This document shows positions 55,765 through 64,000 of a stretch of DNA of 64,000 nucleotides, one piece after another. Each line of letters opens with the position of its first letter. The stretch's first letter is position 1. The notes beneath the pieces were generated by a model, which was not told the origin of the DNA, searched no databases, and saw only the letters and a program-made list of their open reading frames with translations. The position numbers and the translations under genes were made by a program. The DNA comes from Pseudomonadota bacterium (GTDB lineage Bacteria; Pseudomonadota; Gammaproteobacteria; Burkholderiales; Methylophilaceae), in the NCBI GenBank assembly GCA_029782295.1, contig JAKOVB010000053.1, forward strand, positions 85,632 to 149,631, given 5' to 3'.

Positions 55765-57126
55765 TTAATCCTTGCGGAGCAGGCCACCCAATAGTGCGGG
55801 AATTTCACGCTTCTGCTTGGACAAGGGGCGCGGTGTGTGACGCACCGGTGCCGTGCTGTTGTCAGGCTCGTAGGGCTTGTCGAACCAGGGGTCGCTGGAT
55901 TTTCTCGAGGCACTGGGTGTCGTTGCGCGCGATACCGGAGCGGATGGTGCACGTTCAGTGCGACGTTCGCTGGATCGTTGGGCGCGTGGAGCCTGTTCTT
56001 CCGGAATTTCGCGCTTGATCAGCTTTTCGATTTCCTTCAGGTATTTTTCTTCTTCCGGGGAAACCAGCGAAACCGCGACGCCTAATGCCCCGGCGCGGCC
56101 GGTACGGCCAATCCGGTGCACGTAATCTTCCGGTGCGTGTGGGATCTCGTAGTTGATCACCAGTGGCAGGGAGTCGATGTCGAGGCCCCGGGCCGCAACA
56201 TCGGTGGCGACCAGGGTCGTGACCTTGCCCTGCTTGAACGCGTCCAGTGCCTGGATCCGTTCCTGCTGGCTTTTGTCACCGTGGATGGCATCGGCAGCGA
56301 TACCGTCCCGCTGCAGCAGGCGTGCAAGGCGGCTGGCGGTCAGCTTGGTCTTGGTGAAGACGATGGCCTGGGAATTTTCCTGGCGTAGCAGTTCAGCGAG
56401 CACGCCGTGCTTGTCACCGGCGGATACGCGATAGATTTTCTGGGTGACATTTTCAGAAGTGGCGTTGCTGCGGGCGACTTCGATCAGGGTCGGGTTGGTC
56501 AGGAAATCATCTGCAAGGCGTTTGATGTCGTCCGAGAATGTCGCCGAAAACATCAGGTTCTGGCGCTGTTTCGGCAGCAGGTTCAGGATGCGCTTGAGGT
56601 CCGGCAGGAAGCCCATGTCCAGCATGCGGTCGGCTTCATCCAGAATCAGAATCTGTACCTGGCCGAGTTGCACGCTGCGGCTTTCCACGTGATCCAGCAG
56701 GCGACCGGGTGTTGCGACCAGGATTTCGACGCCTCGCATCAGATGCGGGGTCTGGGTCCTGATGTCGACGCCGCCGAATACGACCAGCGAGCGCAGCGGA
56801 ACATGTTTGCCATATGCCTTGACGCTTTCCTCCACCTGGATCGCGAGTTCGCGTGTCGGTGTCAGGATCAGCGCACGGACAGGATGGCGTGCCGGCGAAG
56901 CACTGGTGCTGGCATGAGGCAGCAGTTTCTGCAGCAGGGGCAGGGTGAATGCTGCGGTCTTGCCAGTCCCGGTCTGGGCTCCAGCCATCAGGTCGCGTCC
57001 TTCCAGGACAAGCGGGATGGCCTGTTCCTGGATCGGTGTTGGTTTGGTGTAACCCTGCTCTTCAATGGCACGCAGAATCTGCGCGTCCAGGTTGAGCGAG
57101 GCGAAGGTAGTGGTTTCAGTACTCAC
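55765..57126 (-). CDS. DEAD-box ATP-dependent RNA helicase (RhlE-like)
   Basis: 453 residues. Helicase motifs are: Q motif ([14 protein letters not shown]), I ([11 protein letters not shown]), II ([11 protein letters not shown]), III (SATFS), and VI ([10 protein letters not shown]). The C-terminal extension (from about residue 380) is basic and Ser/Arg-rich, likely for RNA binding. The start is GTG at 57126. It is paralogous to the next gene upstream; the two are in tandem on the same strand, 112 bases apart. Confidence 0.93.
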   Translation of the reverse strand: MSTETTTFASLNLDAQILRAIEEQGYTKPTPIQEQAIPLVLEGRDLMAGAQTGTGKTAAFTLPLLQKLLPHASTSASPARHPVRALILTPTRELAIQVEESVKAYGKHVPLRSLVVFGGVDIRTQTPHLMRGVEILVATPGRLLDHVESRSVQLGQVQILILDEADRMLDMGFLPDLKRILNLLPKQRQNLMFSATFSDDIKRLADDFLTNPTLIEVARSNATSENVTQKIYRVSAGDKHGVLAELLRQENSQAIVFTKTKLTASRLARLLQRDGIAADAIHGDKSQQERIQALDAFKQGKVTTLVATDVAARGLDIDSLPLVINYEIPHAPEDYVHRIGRTGRAGALGVAVSLVSPEEEKYLKEIEKLIKREIPEEQAPRAQRSSERRTERAPSAPVSRATTPSASRKSSDPWFDKPYEPDNSTAPVRHTPRPLSKQKREIPALLGGLLRKD

Positions 57127-57159
57127 AGGGATCTATTTTCTCTCAAGTGGTAAATGAAA

Positions 57160-57218
57160 ACGGGGACGACAGGAACGCCTGACGCATAGGCGTCGACGGT
57201 TGCTCCATGTGTCCCCGT
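57160..57218 (-). promoter_or_regulatory. structured spacer with competing hairpins between the two DEAD-box genes
   Basis: ACGGGGAC (57160-57167) and GTCCCCGT (57211-57218) pair perfectly, enclosing either GACGC-ATAG-GCGTC (57181-57194) or ACGCCT/AGGCGT (57175-57193), which overlap and so cannot both form. There is no T run, so it is not a plain terminator. It could be a regulatory or processing structure in the leader of the downstream helicase gene. Confidence 0.45.
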
Positions 57219-57238
57219 GCTTCATTGACGGTGCTCGA

Positions 57239-58579
57239 TTACGCGAAGCTGCGGCCCGGGCGTTTGCTGAACGATTTCTCGCCATCACGACGCTTTTCGC
57301 CGCCGTAGCCCTGGCCACCGTTGCGGTTGCCCGCACCCTTGTAGCCGCCATTCTTGCTGCCGGGGTGTCCGCTCTTGTTCGCCGGATGGCCGCTGTTACG
57401 CGGACGGTCGCCGAATTTGTGCGGCTTCGGTTGCTGGATGCGCTTCTGCGGTTCCAGGCCGGCGATCACGCTGGCTTCCAGGCGATGACCAGTGAACTGC
57501 TCGATCTTGCGCAGCTGGAAACGTTCCGCATGGGATGCGAAGGAGATCGCGATGCCGCTCTTGCCGGCACGACCGGTACGGCCGATACGATGCACGTAGT
57601 CCTCGGCGAACTTGGGCAGGTCGTAATTGATCACGTGGCTGATGCCGGCGACGTCGATGCCGCGGGCGGCGACATCCGTGGCGACCAGCACGTTGATGTC
57701 ACCGTGGCGCAGCTTGGTCAGGGTGCGGTTACGTGCTCCCTGGGTCATGTCGCCGTGCAGTGCTGCAACCTTGTGGCCTGCGGCATGCAGGTCTTCGGCC
57801 AGCACGTCGGCGTGGCGCTTGGTCGAGGTGAACACGATGGCCTGGTTCACTTCGGGGGCGATCAGCAGGTGCTCCAGCAGTTTGTTTTTATGGCCCATAT
57901 CGTCGACGAAGTGCAGGCGCTGCTCGATGTTTTCGTGCTTGGCTTGTTGTGCGGCGATCTGGATGGTCTTGGGCTCCTTCAGCAGTTGCTTGGCAATGCG
58001 GGCGATTTCGCCTTCGAAGGTGGCAGAGAACATCAGGGTCTGGCGCTCGCCGGGCAATGCGGCGGTAATGCGCTCGATATCCGGCATGAAGCCCATGTCC
58101 AGCATGCGGTCAGCTTCGTCCAGCACCAGCATCTGCAGGCGCGCCAGATCGATTCGGCCGCGCTCCATATGGTCCAGCAGACGACCGGGAGTGGCGACCA
58201 GAATGTCCAGCGGCTGGGACAGCAGCTTGTTCTGCAGCGGGTAGGGCATCCCGCCGACAATGCTGACGGTGCGTGCGCGGATAAACTTGCCGTACTTGCG
58301 TGCGGCATCGTTGACCTGCTGGGCCAGTTCGCGGGTCGGCACCAGGACCAGAATGCGCGGGCCGCGGCTCTTGGAAGGATGCGGGGTTGCCAGCAGGTTC
58401 AGGGCCGGCAGGGTGAAGGCAGCGGTCTTGCCGGTGCCGGTCTGGGCGGAGGCCATCAGGTCGTGGCCAGCCATGATTTCCGGGATGGCCTGCGCCTGGA
58501 TGGGCGTCGGCTCGGTGTAACCCGCTTCCTGCAGAGCATGGAGGATGGACGGGTGCAAATCTAGATTTTCAAAAGACAC
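57239..58579 (-). CDS. rhlE: DEAD-box ATP-dependent RNA helicase RhlE
   Basis: 446 residues. Motifs: [49 protein letters not shown] and [13 protein letters not shown]. The C-terminus (about 385-446) is rich in Gly, Arg and Asn (GAGNRNGGQGYGGEKRR), as in cold-induced RhlE/DeaD types. The start is GTG at 58579 after AAGGAAAA. A strong promoter 210 bases upstream predicts a leader of about 200 bases. Confidence 0.94.
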   Translation of the reverse strand: MSFENLDLHPSILHALQEAGYTEPTPIQAQAIPEIMAGHDLMASAQTGTGKTAAFTLPALNLLATPHPSKSRGPRILVLVPTRELAQQVNDAARKYGKFIRARTVSIVGGMPYPLQNKLLSQPLDILVATPGRLLDHMERGRIDLARLQMLVLDEADRMLDMGFMPDIERITAALPGERQTLMFSATFEGEIARIAKQLLKEPKTIQIAAQQAKHENIEQRLHFVDDMGHKNKLLEHLLIAPEVNQAIVFTSTKRHADVLAEDLHAAGHKVAALHGDMTQGARNRTLTKLRHGDINVLVATDVAARGIDVAGISHVINYDLPKFAEDYVHRIGRTGRAGKSGIAISFASHAERFQLRKIEQFTGHRLEASVIAGLEPQKRIQQPKPHKFGDRPRNSGHPANKSGHPGSKNGGYKGAGNRNGGQGYGGEKRRDGEKSFSKRPGRSFA

Positions 58580-58789
58580 AAATTTTCCTTAAACATTAGG
58601 AATGGTAAATACGCAAGCAGGCTCCATTCCGTCTGCATGACGAAAAAGGGCGCAGAATTCTTTAGGCAGAGATTCTTACCGGCGCTCGGGCATAGCCACT
58701 AACCGGTAATCAAGAAGAAGTATGAAAATAACTTCTGGAGGGTCAGGGCGATGAATCGTCGGCTGCAGGGCAACCGAATCGAAGCGCGA

Positions 58790-58817
58790 AGTATACGCAC
58801 AATCATCAGCGTGTCAA
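58790..58817 (-). promoter_or_regulatory. rhlE: consensus promoter for rhlE with long leader
   Basis: TTGACA (58812-58817) is a perfect -35, 16 bases from TATACT (58790-58795) on the minus strand. Transcription start near 58783 leaves about 203 bases of untranslated leader (58580-58783), longer than any other predicted here. Long leaders are typical of cold-shock-regulated mRNAs. This is an inference; no cold box was verified. Confidence 0.75.
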
Positions 58818-58828
58818 TGAGTTTGTGG

Positions 58829-58834
58829 TAGAAT
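58829..58834 (+). promoter_or_regulatory. typA: extended -10 of the typA promoter
   Basis: TAGAAT with TGG before it (TGGTAGAAT) forms an extended -10; transcription start near 58841. Its -35 zone would overlap the rhlE -35 (58812-58817), so the two divergent promoters compete for the same DNA. Confidence 0.55.
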
Positions 58835-58866
58835 GCGCGACTTTTTCGTAACAGGCTCAATAAATT

Positions 58867-60684
58867 ATGACGCGCGCCCTCCGTAATATCGCCATCATCG
58901 CCCACGTTGACCACGGCAAGACCACCATGGTCGACAAGCTGCTGCAACAGGCCGGTACCTTTGCCGCTCACCAGGCAGTCACCGAACGCGTGATGGACTC
59001 CAATGATCTGGAAAAGGAGCGCGGCATTACCATTCTGGCCAAGAATACCGCGGTCAATTTCGAAGGCACTCACATCAATATCGTCGACACCCCCGGTCAC
59101 GCCGACTTCGGTGGTGAGGTCGAGCGCGTGCTGGGGATGGTGGATGGCGTGGTGTTGCTGGTCGATGCCGTCGAAGGTCCGATGCCGCAGACCCGTTTCG
59201 TGACCAAGAAGGCGCTGGCGCTTGGCCTCAAGCCCATCGTCGTGATCAACAAGGTGGACCGTCCGGGTGCACGTACTGACTGGGTGATCAACCAGACGTT
59301 CGACCTGTTCGCCAACCTGGGCGCAACCGATGAGCAGCTGGATTTTCCGGTGGTCTTTGCATCCGCGTTGAATGGCTTCGCGACGCTGGACATGAACGTG
59401 CCGTCCGACAACATGCGTCCGCTGTTCGAAACCGTGCTGAAGCACGTCGAACCGCCCAAGGGGGATTCCAACGCCCCGCTGCAGTTCCAGATTTCCGCGC
59501 TGGACTATTCCAGCTATACCGGTCGCCTCGGCGTCGGTCGTATCCAGAACGGTCGCATCAAGCCGGGCCAGGTCGTCGCCGTAATGAACGGCGACATCCA
59601 GCTGGCCCAGGGCCGAATCAACCAGGTACTCGGTTTCCGTGGCCTGGAGCGTGTTGAAGTGGAAGAAGCTGAAGCCGGCGATATCGTGATCATTTCCGGT
59701 CTGGAAGACATCGGCATCGGCGTGACCATTGCAGACCGCGATAAACCGGTTGGCCTGCCGCTGCTGGAAGTCGATGAACCGACCCTGACCATGGACTTCA
59801 TGGTGAACTCCTCTCCGCTGGCCGGTACCGAAGGCAAGTTCGTCACCAGCCGTCAGATTCGTGATCGCCTGACCAAGGAACTGCTGGTCAACGTCGCGCT
59901 GCGTGTCGAGGATACCAAGGATGCCGACGTATTCCGCGTTTCCGGTCGCGGTGAGTTGCACCTGACCATCCTGCTGGAAAACATGCGCCGCGAAGGTTTC
60001 GAAATCGCCGTGGGAAAACCGCGCGTGGTGTTCCGCGAAATCAACGGTGAGAAGTGCGAGCCGTATGAAATCCTGACCGTAGACCTGGAAGACGCCAATC
60101 AGGGCGCCGTCATGGAAGAACTGGGTCGCCGTCGTGGCGAAATGCAGAATATGGCTTCGGATGGCAATGGCCGTACGCGCCTCGAATACCGCATCCCCGC
60201 CCGCGGCCTGATCGGTTTCCAGAGCGAATTCCTGACCCTGACCCGCGGTACCGGCCTGATGGCGCACATTTTCGACGACTACGCACCGGTCAAGGCCGAC
60301 ATGCCGGGTCGTCGCAACGGTGTGCTGATCTCCCAGGAACACGGCGAGGCCGTGGCCTATGCCCTGTGGAACCTGGAAGACCGCGGCCGCATGTTCGTTA
60401 GCCCGGGCGACAAGCTGTACGAAGGCATGATCATCGGCATCCACAGTCGTGACAACGACCTGGTCGTGAACCCGATCAAGGGCAAGAAGCTGACTAACGT
60501 GCGTGCTTCCGGCACGGACGAAGCCGTACGCCTGACACCGCCGATCAAGCTGACGCTGGAATCCGCGGTCGAGTTCATCGACGACGATGAACTGGTCGAG
60601 ATCACTCCGCAAACCATCCGGTTGCGCAAGCGTCACCTGCAGGAACATGAGCGCAAGAAAGCAGCTAAGGAAACCGCAGTCTAA
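58867..60684 (+). CDS. typA: ribosome-associated translational GTPase TypA/BipA
   Basis: 605 residues. GTPase motifs: [20 protein letters not shown] (G1), [10 protein letters not shown] (G2), [12 protein letters not shown] (G3) and NKVDRPGAR (G4). The family-specific C-terminal domain ([23 protein letters not shown] in parts) is intact. Length matches E. coli TypA (607). ATG with only a weak ACAGGC upstream. Acts on the ribosome at low temperature and stress; here beside two helicases that have related roles. Confidence 0.97.
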   Translation: MTRALRNIAIIAHVDHGKTTMVDKLLQQAGTFAAHQAVTERVMDSNDLEKERGITILAKNTAVNFEGTHINIVDTPGHADFGGEVERVLGMVDGVVLLVDAVEGPMPQTRFVTKKALALGLKPIVVINKVDRPGARTDWVINQTFDLFANLGATDEQLDFPVVFASALNGFATLDMNVPSDNMRPLFETVLKHVEPPKGDSNAPLQFQISALDYSSYTGRLGVGRIQNGRIKPGQVVAVMNGDIQLAQGRINQVLGFRGLERVEVEEAEAGDIVIISGLEDIGIGVTIADRDKPVGLPLLEVDEPTLTMDFMVNSSPLAGTEGKFVTSRQIRDRLTKELLVNVALRVEDTKDADVFRVSGRGELHLTILLENMRREGFEIAVGKPRVVFREINGEKCEPYEILTVDLEDANQGAVMEELGRRRGEMQNMASDGNGRTRLEYRIPARGLIGFQSEFLTLTRGTGLMAHIFDDYAPVKADMPGRRNGVLISQEHGEAVAYALWNLEDRGRMFVSPGDKLYEGMIIGIHSRDNDLVVNPIKGKKLTNVRASGTDEAVRLTPPIKLTLESAVEFIDDDELVEITPQTIRLRKRHLQEHERKKAAKETAV

Positions 60685-60695
60685 GCGCGGTGCAT

Positions 60696-60731
60696 ACACA
60701 AAAAACCCGGCATCAGCCGGGTTTTTTGTGT
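60696..60731. terminator. perfect bidirectional terminator after typA
   Basis: A 16-base perfect stem (ACACAAAAAACCCGGC / GCCGGGTTTTTTGTGT, 60696-60711 and 60716-60731) with loop ATCA. A6 and T6 tracts serve both typA and the facing M48 gene. Confidence 0.92.
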
Positions 60732-60743
60732 TCTGGAACTAAG

Positions 60744-61640
60744 TCAGTCTTTCAGCCGGTAAAGCCGTTCTTCCAGCGATTTTCCATCGGTGATGTTGTC
60801 GAAACGATTGCCGATGGCATCCCCGAGTCTGGCCAGACGGTCATCCGGATGCGGGTGGGTCTTGAACAAGAGCGCTACGCTGCCATCGTCCTTGCTGCTG
60901 TGGCCGATTTCCTGGAGAACGGATGGCAGCCCGTAGGGGTCGTAACCGGCACGGCCTGCCAGCACGACGCCGATACGGTCAGCTTCGAATTCCGCATCCT
61001 TGTCCAGGCTGCGTGCACAGATTTCCGCGCCGCTACCGATCAGTTTCTGCACGGTGCTGTTGTCCTTGCCGAGGCTGCCGCCCAGCAGGCCGGCGCCCAG
61101 GCTCAGCAACTGTTGCTTCTGGATCAGCTTGAGCTGGTGTTTTTTGATGACGTGGCCGATTTCATGGCCGAGCACGCCGGCCAGGTCGGCTTCGCTTGTG
61201 AGTTTGCGATAGAGGCCCTTGGTAATCATCACATAACCGCCGGGGGCTGCAAATGCGTTGATGTCGTTGCTTTCGATCACGCCGAAGTGCCAGGGCAGGT
61301 CGGGGCGTTCACTCTGGGTGGCAACCCAGCGTCCAACCTGATTGACGTATTTCTGCAAGGCCTCATCCTTGACCAGCGGGGCTGCGCCCAGCAGGTTGCC
61401 GGCAATCTCGCGGCCGAGCTTGATCTCGTCTTCCTGAGATGGCTTCTTCAGGTTGATGGTCGAGGGTTGTGCCTCTGGCGGCGCGACGGATTGAGCGTTA
61501 TCGGCAGGGGAAGTTTCCTGCGGCTTCTGCTCCACGACGCCCTTGAGCGCCTTGCCCAGATCCAAAGCGACTGCAGGAGCCGAGAGACCGGTCAGCAGCA
61601 AGGCCAGCAGGAGGCTGGTTCGGGATGGTTTGTTCATCAT
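60744..61640 (-). CDS. M48 family exported metalloprotease (BepA/LoiP-like)
   Basis: 298 residues with a signal peptide (RTSLLLALLLTGLSAPAVALD in parts). The zinc motif GVLGHEIGHVIKKHQ and the third-ligand segment KDAEFEADRIGVVLAG are intact. It fits periplasmic or outer-membrane M48 proteases that handle misassembled outer-membrane proteins. A TPR-like tail as in BepA is not present. It starts inside the SH3 gene's stop (overlap of four bases), so it is the last gene of the CHASE2 operon. Confidence 0.92.
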   Translation of the reverse strand: MMNKPSRTSLLLALLLTGLSAPAVALDLGKALKGVVEQKPQETSPADNAQSVAPPEAQPSTINLKKPSQEDEIKLGREIAGNLLGAAPLVKDEALQKYVNQVGRWVATQSERPDLPWHFGVIESNDINAFAAPGGYVMITKGLYRKLTSEADLAGVLGHEIGHVIKKHQLKLIQKQQLLSLGAGLLGGSLGKDNSTVQKLIGSGAEICARSLDKDAEFEADRIGVVLAGRAGYDPYGLPSVLQEIGHSSKDDGSVALLFKTHPHPDDRLARLGDAIGNRFDNITDGKSLEERLYRLKD

Positions 61641-62146
61641 GGCTGGCCTCCTTGCGTGTTCGGTTTGGGCAGGTAATCCAGTTTGCGTGGCTTGAGTTTG
61701 CCGGATGCGGCGAATTGTCTTGCCTGATCCGACGTGATCAGACCGGACTCAAGTTTTTTGACTTCATCTTCGTTGAATTTGGCAGCCTTCAGATCTTCTT
61801 CGTTGAGGCCCCGTACGCCGGTCGTCGAAACGACCTGACCAGTCCCTGCGCGGCCACTTGCCACGCTGAGTACGCCCGATGCCTCGTTGGATTTTGTGCT
61901 ACCTCCGCGCTTGACCGAAAGCAGCCGGACCCAGCCGCTGCCCTTGGGGGCCTTGACCTTGAGCCAGGCACCTTTCTTGTCGAGAATCTCGACCTTGTCG
62001 TTGCGGGCAATGCTGCCTGCCGACTTGGCATCCGGGAATGGTTCGGCACGTAGCGTGTCTGATTTCAATGCAGTGCCGGACTCTGCGTGTGCCATGGCGG
62101 TTGCCAGCATCAACATGCCGGCGGCCAGTATTCGGGAGGGATTCAT
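61637..62146 (-). CDS. exported bacterial SH3-domain protein
   Basis: About 169 residues. A signal peptide (MNPSRILAAGMLMLATAMAHAE) is followed by an SH3_3-type domain (residues about 24-85: LRAEPFPDAKSAGSIARNDKVEIL and GWVRLLSV, in parts) and an unrecognised C-terminus. Start at 62146 follows AAGGAACC and overlaps the CHASE2 stop (ATGA). It could bind cell wall peptides and link the CHASE2 protein to the protease downstream (inference). Confidence 0.88.
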   Translation of the reverse strand: MNPSRILAAGMLMLATAMAHAESGTALKSDTLRAEPFPDAKSAGSIARNDKVEILDKKGAWLKVKAPKGSGWVRLLSVKRGGSTKSNEASGVLSVASGRAGTGQVVSTTGVRGLNEEDLKAAKFNEDEVKKLESGLITSDQARQFAASGKLKPRKLDYLPKPNTQGGQP

Positions 62147-63846
62147 AGGTTTGGTTCCTTTTCGGATTGGTCCGTGTTTTCCAGGAGTATGATCGCTTGC
62201 GCGAACAGGGTCCGCCATTGCGGTCCAAGGGGGTGATCCCCGTTCAACTGCCCTTCGTGCAATGAATAACGCATACGTGTACCGTTCGGTAGACCCGATT
62301 GTCGTAGCAGGTCATCGAATGCCTCTGCGATCAGGTTCGCATCCTCCCGCGATTTGTTCATGAGTTCATGATCATCTGCGGATCCGGTCCAGGTGACCAT
62401 GATCATGTCACCGAACAGGCCCCAGACTCCGCTTTGCGTTCCCTTGAGGAGTTCGACATCTTTGCGAGTCGCGCCCAAGCTTTCGATGTGACGCCGCAGC
62501 TTGCCCATGATGACATCGCCGGGTGCGACCGGCGTTTCCAGGAGGATGGGCATCATGACCACATGCAGGCCGTTGCTTCCGGGCTTGACGCCGATTTCAA
62601 GCCAGCGTTGCATGGCTCGGTCATTGGCCAGGGCATACATCTTGGCGATACTGAAGTAAGCCACGGCCCAGGTGACGGGTCCGGTCAGGTCAAGATAGGT
62701 GTTGGTGAGGTTGATGCCAATGTAGGAAACTGCCAGCAACCCGGTCTGCGAAAAGCCGAAGCCCTTGGCAAAGCGGTCCCGGTCGACATTCTTGTAGAAC
62801 GCCGTCGCTGTCGCCCAGATCAGCATCAGGCTCAGTAAAACGTAAATCGTCGAGCCCCTCGGAAAATGCAGATAATCGTTGTGGCGAACGTTGTCGATGG
62901 CAGTCGCCAGGATTTCGACGCCGGGATGGATTTTGGCCATGGCAGTGGCCTTGAGGTCGAACAGGCTGGGCGCGGTCGAGCCGATGATGACAATCTTGTC
63001 CTTGAATTCGTTCTGCGAGCGTTTGGGGGTCTTGGCTGTCATGTCCCGATAGACATCGCTAAAGCTGACGTTGTGATAGGTGAAAGGGCCGCCGCGCCAA
63101 TTGATCAGTATGTTCTGGGGGGGCGTGTCCTTGTCGATCTGCGTGTAACTGCCTACCTGCAATGGGAGGGAAGGGATTTTCCAGCCGGATTTGTCCTGCC
63201 ATAGCCGGTATTCGCGCACGATGCCATCGGCGTCCGGATAGATGTTGTGGGTTCCGAGACGTCCCGGCTTCAATGCACCTTCGAAATGCGGCAACACGAC
63301 AGCTATGGTTGCTGACGGATCGCCGCTGCCCTCGGTGGCGACCACGCCCGGGATCATGCCGGGTTTGACCTGGCTGAGGCTATCCTGCTGTTCAGCAAGC
63401 CTCAGGAAAGGGAAGAACGTGTTGTCGACATCCTTGATGACGTCGTTGAAGTAAGTATCGCTATCGGGGTTGTAGACGTCGGCATCGGCGAACAGGATGT
63501 CGAATACGATGGCCTTGGGTTGCTGTGCTTCCAGATGTTCCACGAATTCCCCGAACACCTGTCTGGGCCAGGGCCAGCGTCCAAAGTCGCCTGCGAGCGC
63601 GGCCAGGCTGGCTTCATTGACATCGACGATGATAATGTCGGGGTCGGGCTTGGGGGTCACCACGCGGTGACGCACCATGAAGTCAAACGCTTTCTGCCGC
63701 ATGTTTTCGCCGACATGGAAAACGCCGGCATCCAGCATGACGCCAAGGGTGAGCAGGGCGGCAAGAAACAGATAGAAGTTATTCCGGAAACGGCGGGTAA
63801 AGCTGGTCGACCACTGGGTGATGGCCAGCCGGAGACGCATCAACAT
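62143..63846 (-). CDS. CHASE2-domain membrane protein with degenerate cyclase-like C-terminus
   Basis: 567 residues. A membrane helix (about 24-42), an extracytoplasmic CHASE2 domain (about 45-330, with MVRHRVVTPKPDPDIIIVDVNEASL in parts and PKAIVFDILFADADVYNPDSD in parts), then three membrane helices (about 330-400). CHASE2 proteins usually end in a class III cyclase or kinase. Here about 165 C-terminal residues show a cyclase-like pattern: VVMMPILLE where active enzymes have FADI, and LFGDMIMVTW like FIGDAIMAVF. The first metal-binding Asp is missing. It is probably catalytically inactive. Leads an operon with the SH3 protein and M48 protease. Confidence 0.85.
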   Translation of the reverse strand: MLMRLRLAITQWSTSFTRRFRNNFYLFLAALLTLGVMLDAGVFHVGENMRQKAFDFMVRHRVVTPKPDPDIIIVDVNEASLAALAGDFGRWPWPRQVFGEFVEHLEAQQPKAIVFDILFADADVYNPDSDTYFNDVIKDVDNTFFPFLRLAEQQDSLSQVKPGMIPGVVATEGSGDPSATIAVVLPHFEGALKPGRLGTHNIYPDADGIVREYRLWQDKSGWKIPSLPLQVGSYTQIDKDTPPQNILINWRGGPFTYHNVSFSDVYRDMTAKTPKRSQNEFKDKIVIIGSTAPSLFDLKATAMAKIHPGVEILATAIDNVRHNDYLHFPRGSTIYVLLSLMLIWATATAFYKNVDRDRFAKGFGFSQTGLLAVSYIGINLTNTYLDLTGPVTWAVAYFSIAKMYALANDRAMQRWLEIGVKPGSNGLHVVMMPILLETPVAPGDVIMGKLRRHIESLGATRKDVELLKGTQSGVWGLFGDMIMVTWTGSADDHELMNKSREDANLIAEAFDDLLRQSGLPNGTRMRYSLHEGQLNGDHPLGPQWRTLFAQAIILLENTDQSEKEPNL

Positions 63847-63856
63847 GTTTTAAACC

Positions 63857-64000
63857 TCACTGATTGCCGTGGATTCTGGCGTATCTTTGGGCGATGGTCA
63901 GTTGAGCGTTGAGGAGTTTGGGGCTGATCGGCGTATGCAGGACGAAGTCAGCTCCCGCCTCATACGCATCAATCTTGCGGCGTTCATCTTCGAACTGGTT
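63857..64000 (-). CDS. C-terminal tail of a receiver-domain (response-regulator-like) protein, 5' end outside
   Basis: Only 47 residues are in the window. The segment KIDAYEAGADFVLHTPISPKLLNAQL looks like the end of a receiver domain (EAGADDFLTKPI...), with His-Thr-Pro where the invariant Lys-Pro normally stands (TKP to HTP). The gene stops 11 bases before the CHASE2 start and is probably in the same operon. If the Lys is truly absent, the receiver may be inactive, but most of the domain is off-window. Confidence 0.7.
   Translation of the reverse strand, partial: NQFEDERRKIDAYEAGADFVLHTPISPKLLNAQLTIAQRYARIHGNQ

Noticed and set aside
58699..60699. 666-residue minus-strand frame opposite typA
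   Set aside because: It spans typA almost exactly in the antisense frame and includes a terminator arm at its beginning; a shadow of typA codon use.

Overview
The window is chromosomal DNA of a facultatively anaerobic, motile, nitrate-respiring Gram-negative bacterium. Gene content and order (gloB / methyltransferase / rnhA / dnaQ; rpsF-priB-rpsR-rplI; orn divergent from an M48 peptidase with rsgA nearby; narK1K2GHJI with narXL) point to a betaproteobacterium, perhaps Nitrosomonadales or Rhodocyclales. That placement is inference from gene content, not from a phylogenetic marker. I saw no rRNA, tRNA, CRISPR array, insertion sequence or phage module. The region is densely coding, with short intergenic gaps.

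Layout. (1) 1-7757, minus strand: a chemotaxis operon (STAS protein, MCP, CheY, CheA, CheW, PAS-MCP cut by the window edge) behind a good sigma70-type promoter whose leader carries a G9 tract and a perfect DnaA-box 9-mer. (2) 7765-13719, minus: mltD, peptide ABC importer (binding lipoprotein and two permeases) and fabI, with overlapping or closely spaced ends. (3) 13758-18775: gloB, a methyltransferase whose start overlaps gloB's, rnhA, a GH19-like lytic enzyme, a retropepsin-like protein, dnaQ and convergent queD. (4) 18811-31755, minus: an anaerobic respiration block made of carbonic anhydrase / NnrS / porin behind a perfect FNR-type box, and narK1-narK2-narG-narH-narJ-narI. (5) 31820-38344: gnd, a periplasmic-sensor diguanylate cyclase, narXL and a histone-deacetylase-like hydrolase. 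(6) 38356-44768: rsgA, a membrane-anchored Pro-rich protein, YhcH, YcaO, an unusual high-spin-type cytochrome c, a Ste24-like protease and orn. (7) 44898-51128: glgA divergent from zwf-crcB-DUF190, a SPOR protein, and the S6/PriB/S18/L9 operon. (8) 51150-64000: a six-PAS/GAF/GGDEF/EAL protein, a cupin, two tandem DEAD-box helicases, typA, then a CHASE2 / SH3 / M48 operon with the tail of a receiver-domain protein at the edge.

How they fit together. NarXL should sense nitrate/nitrite and drive nar, while an FNR/DNR-type regulator should drive the NnrS unit. The glycogen synthase and the two oxidative pentose phosphate dehydrogenases handle carbon storage and NADPH. The chemotaxis operon and the two c-di-GMP proteins link redox or energy state to movement and attachment.

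The most unusual items are: a fivefold GYGFF repeat in the CheA linker; a cytochrome c with no methionine ligand and an SHP-like RNCN motif; a CHASE2 protein whose C-terminus looks like a degenerate cyclase; promoter geometries suggesting leaderless mRNAs for queD, gloB and the carbonic anhydrase; and a long, promoter-defined leader before the second DEAD-box gene.
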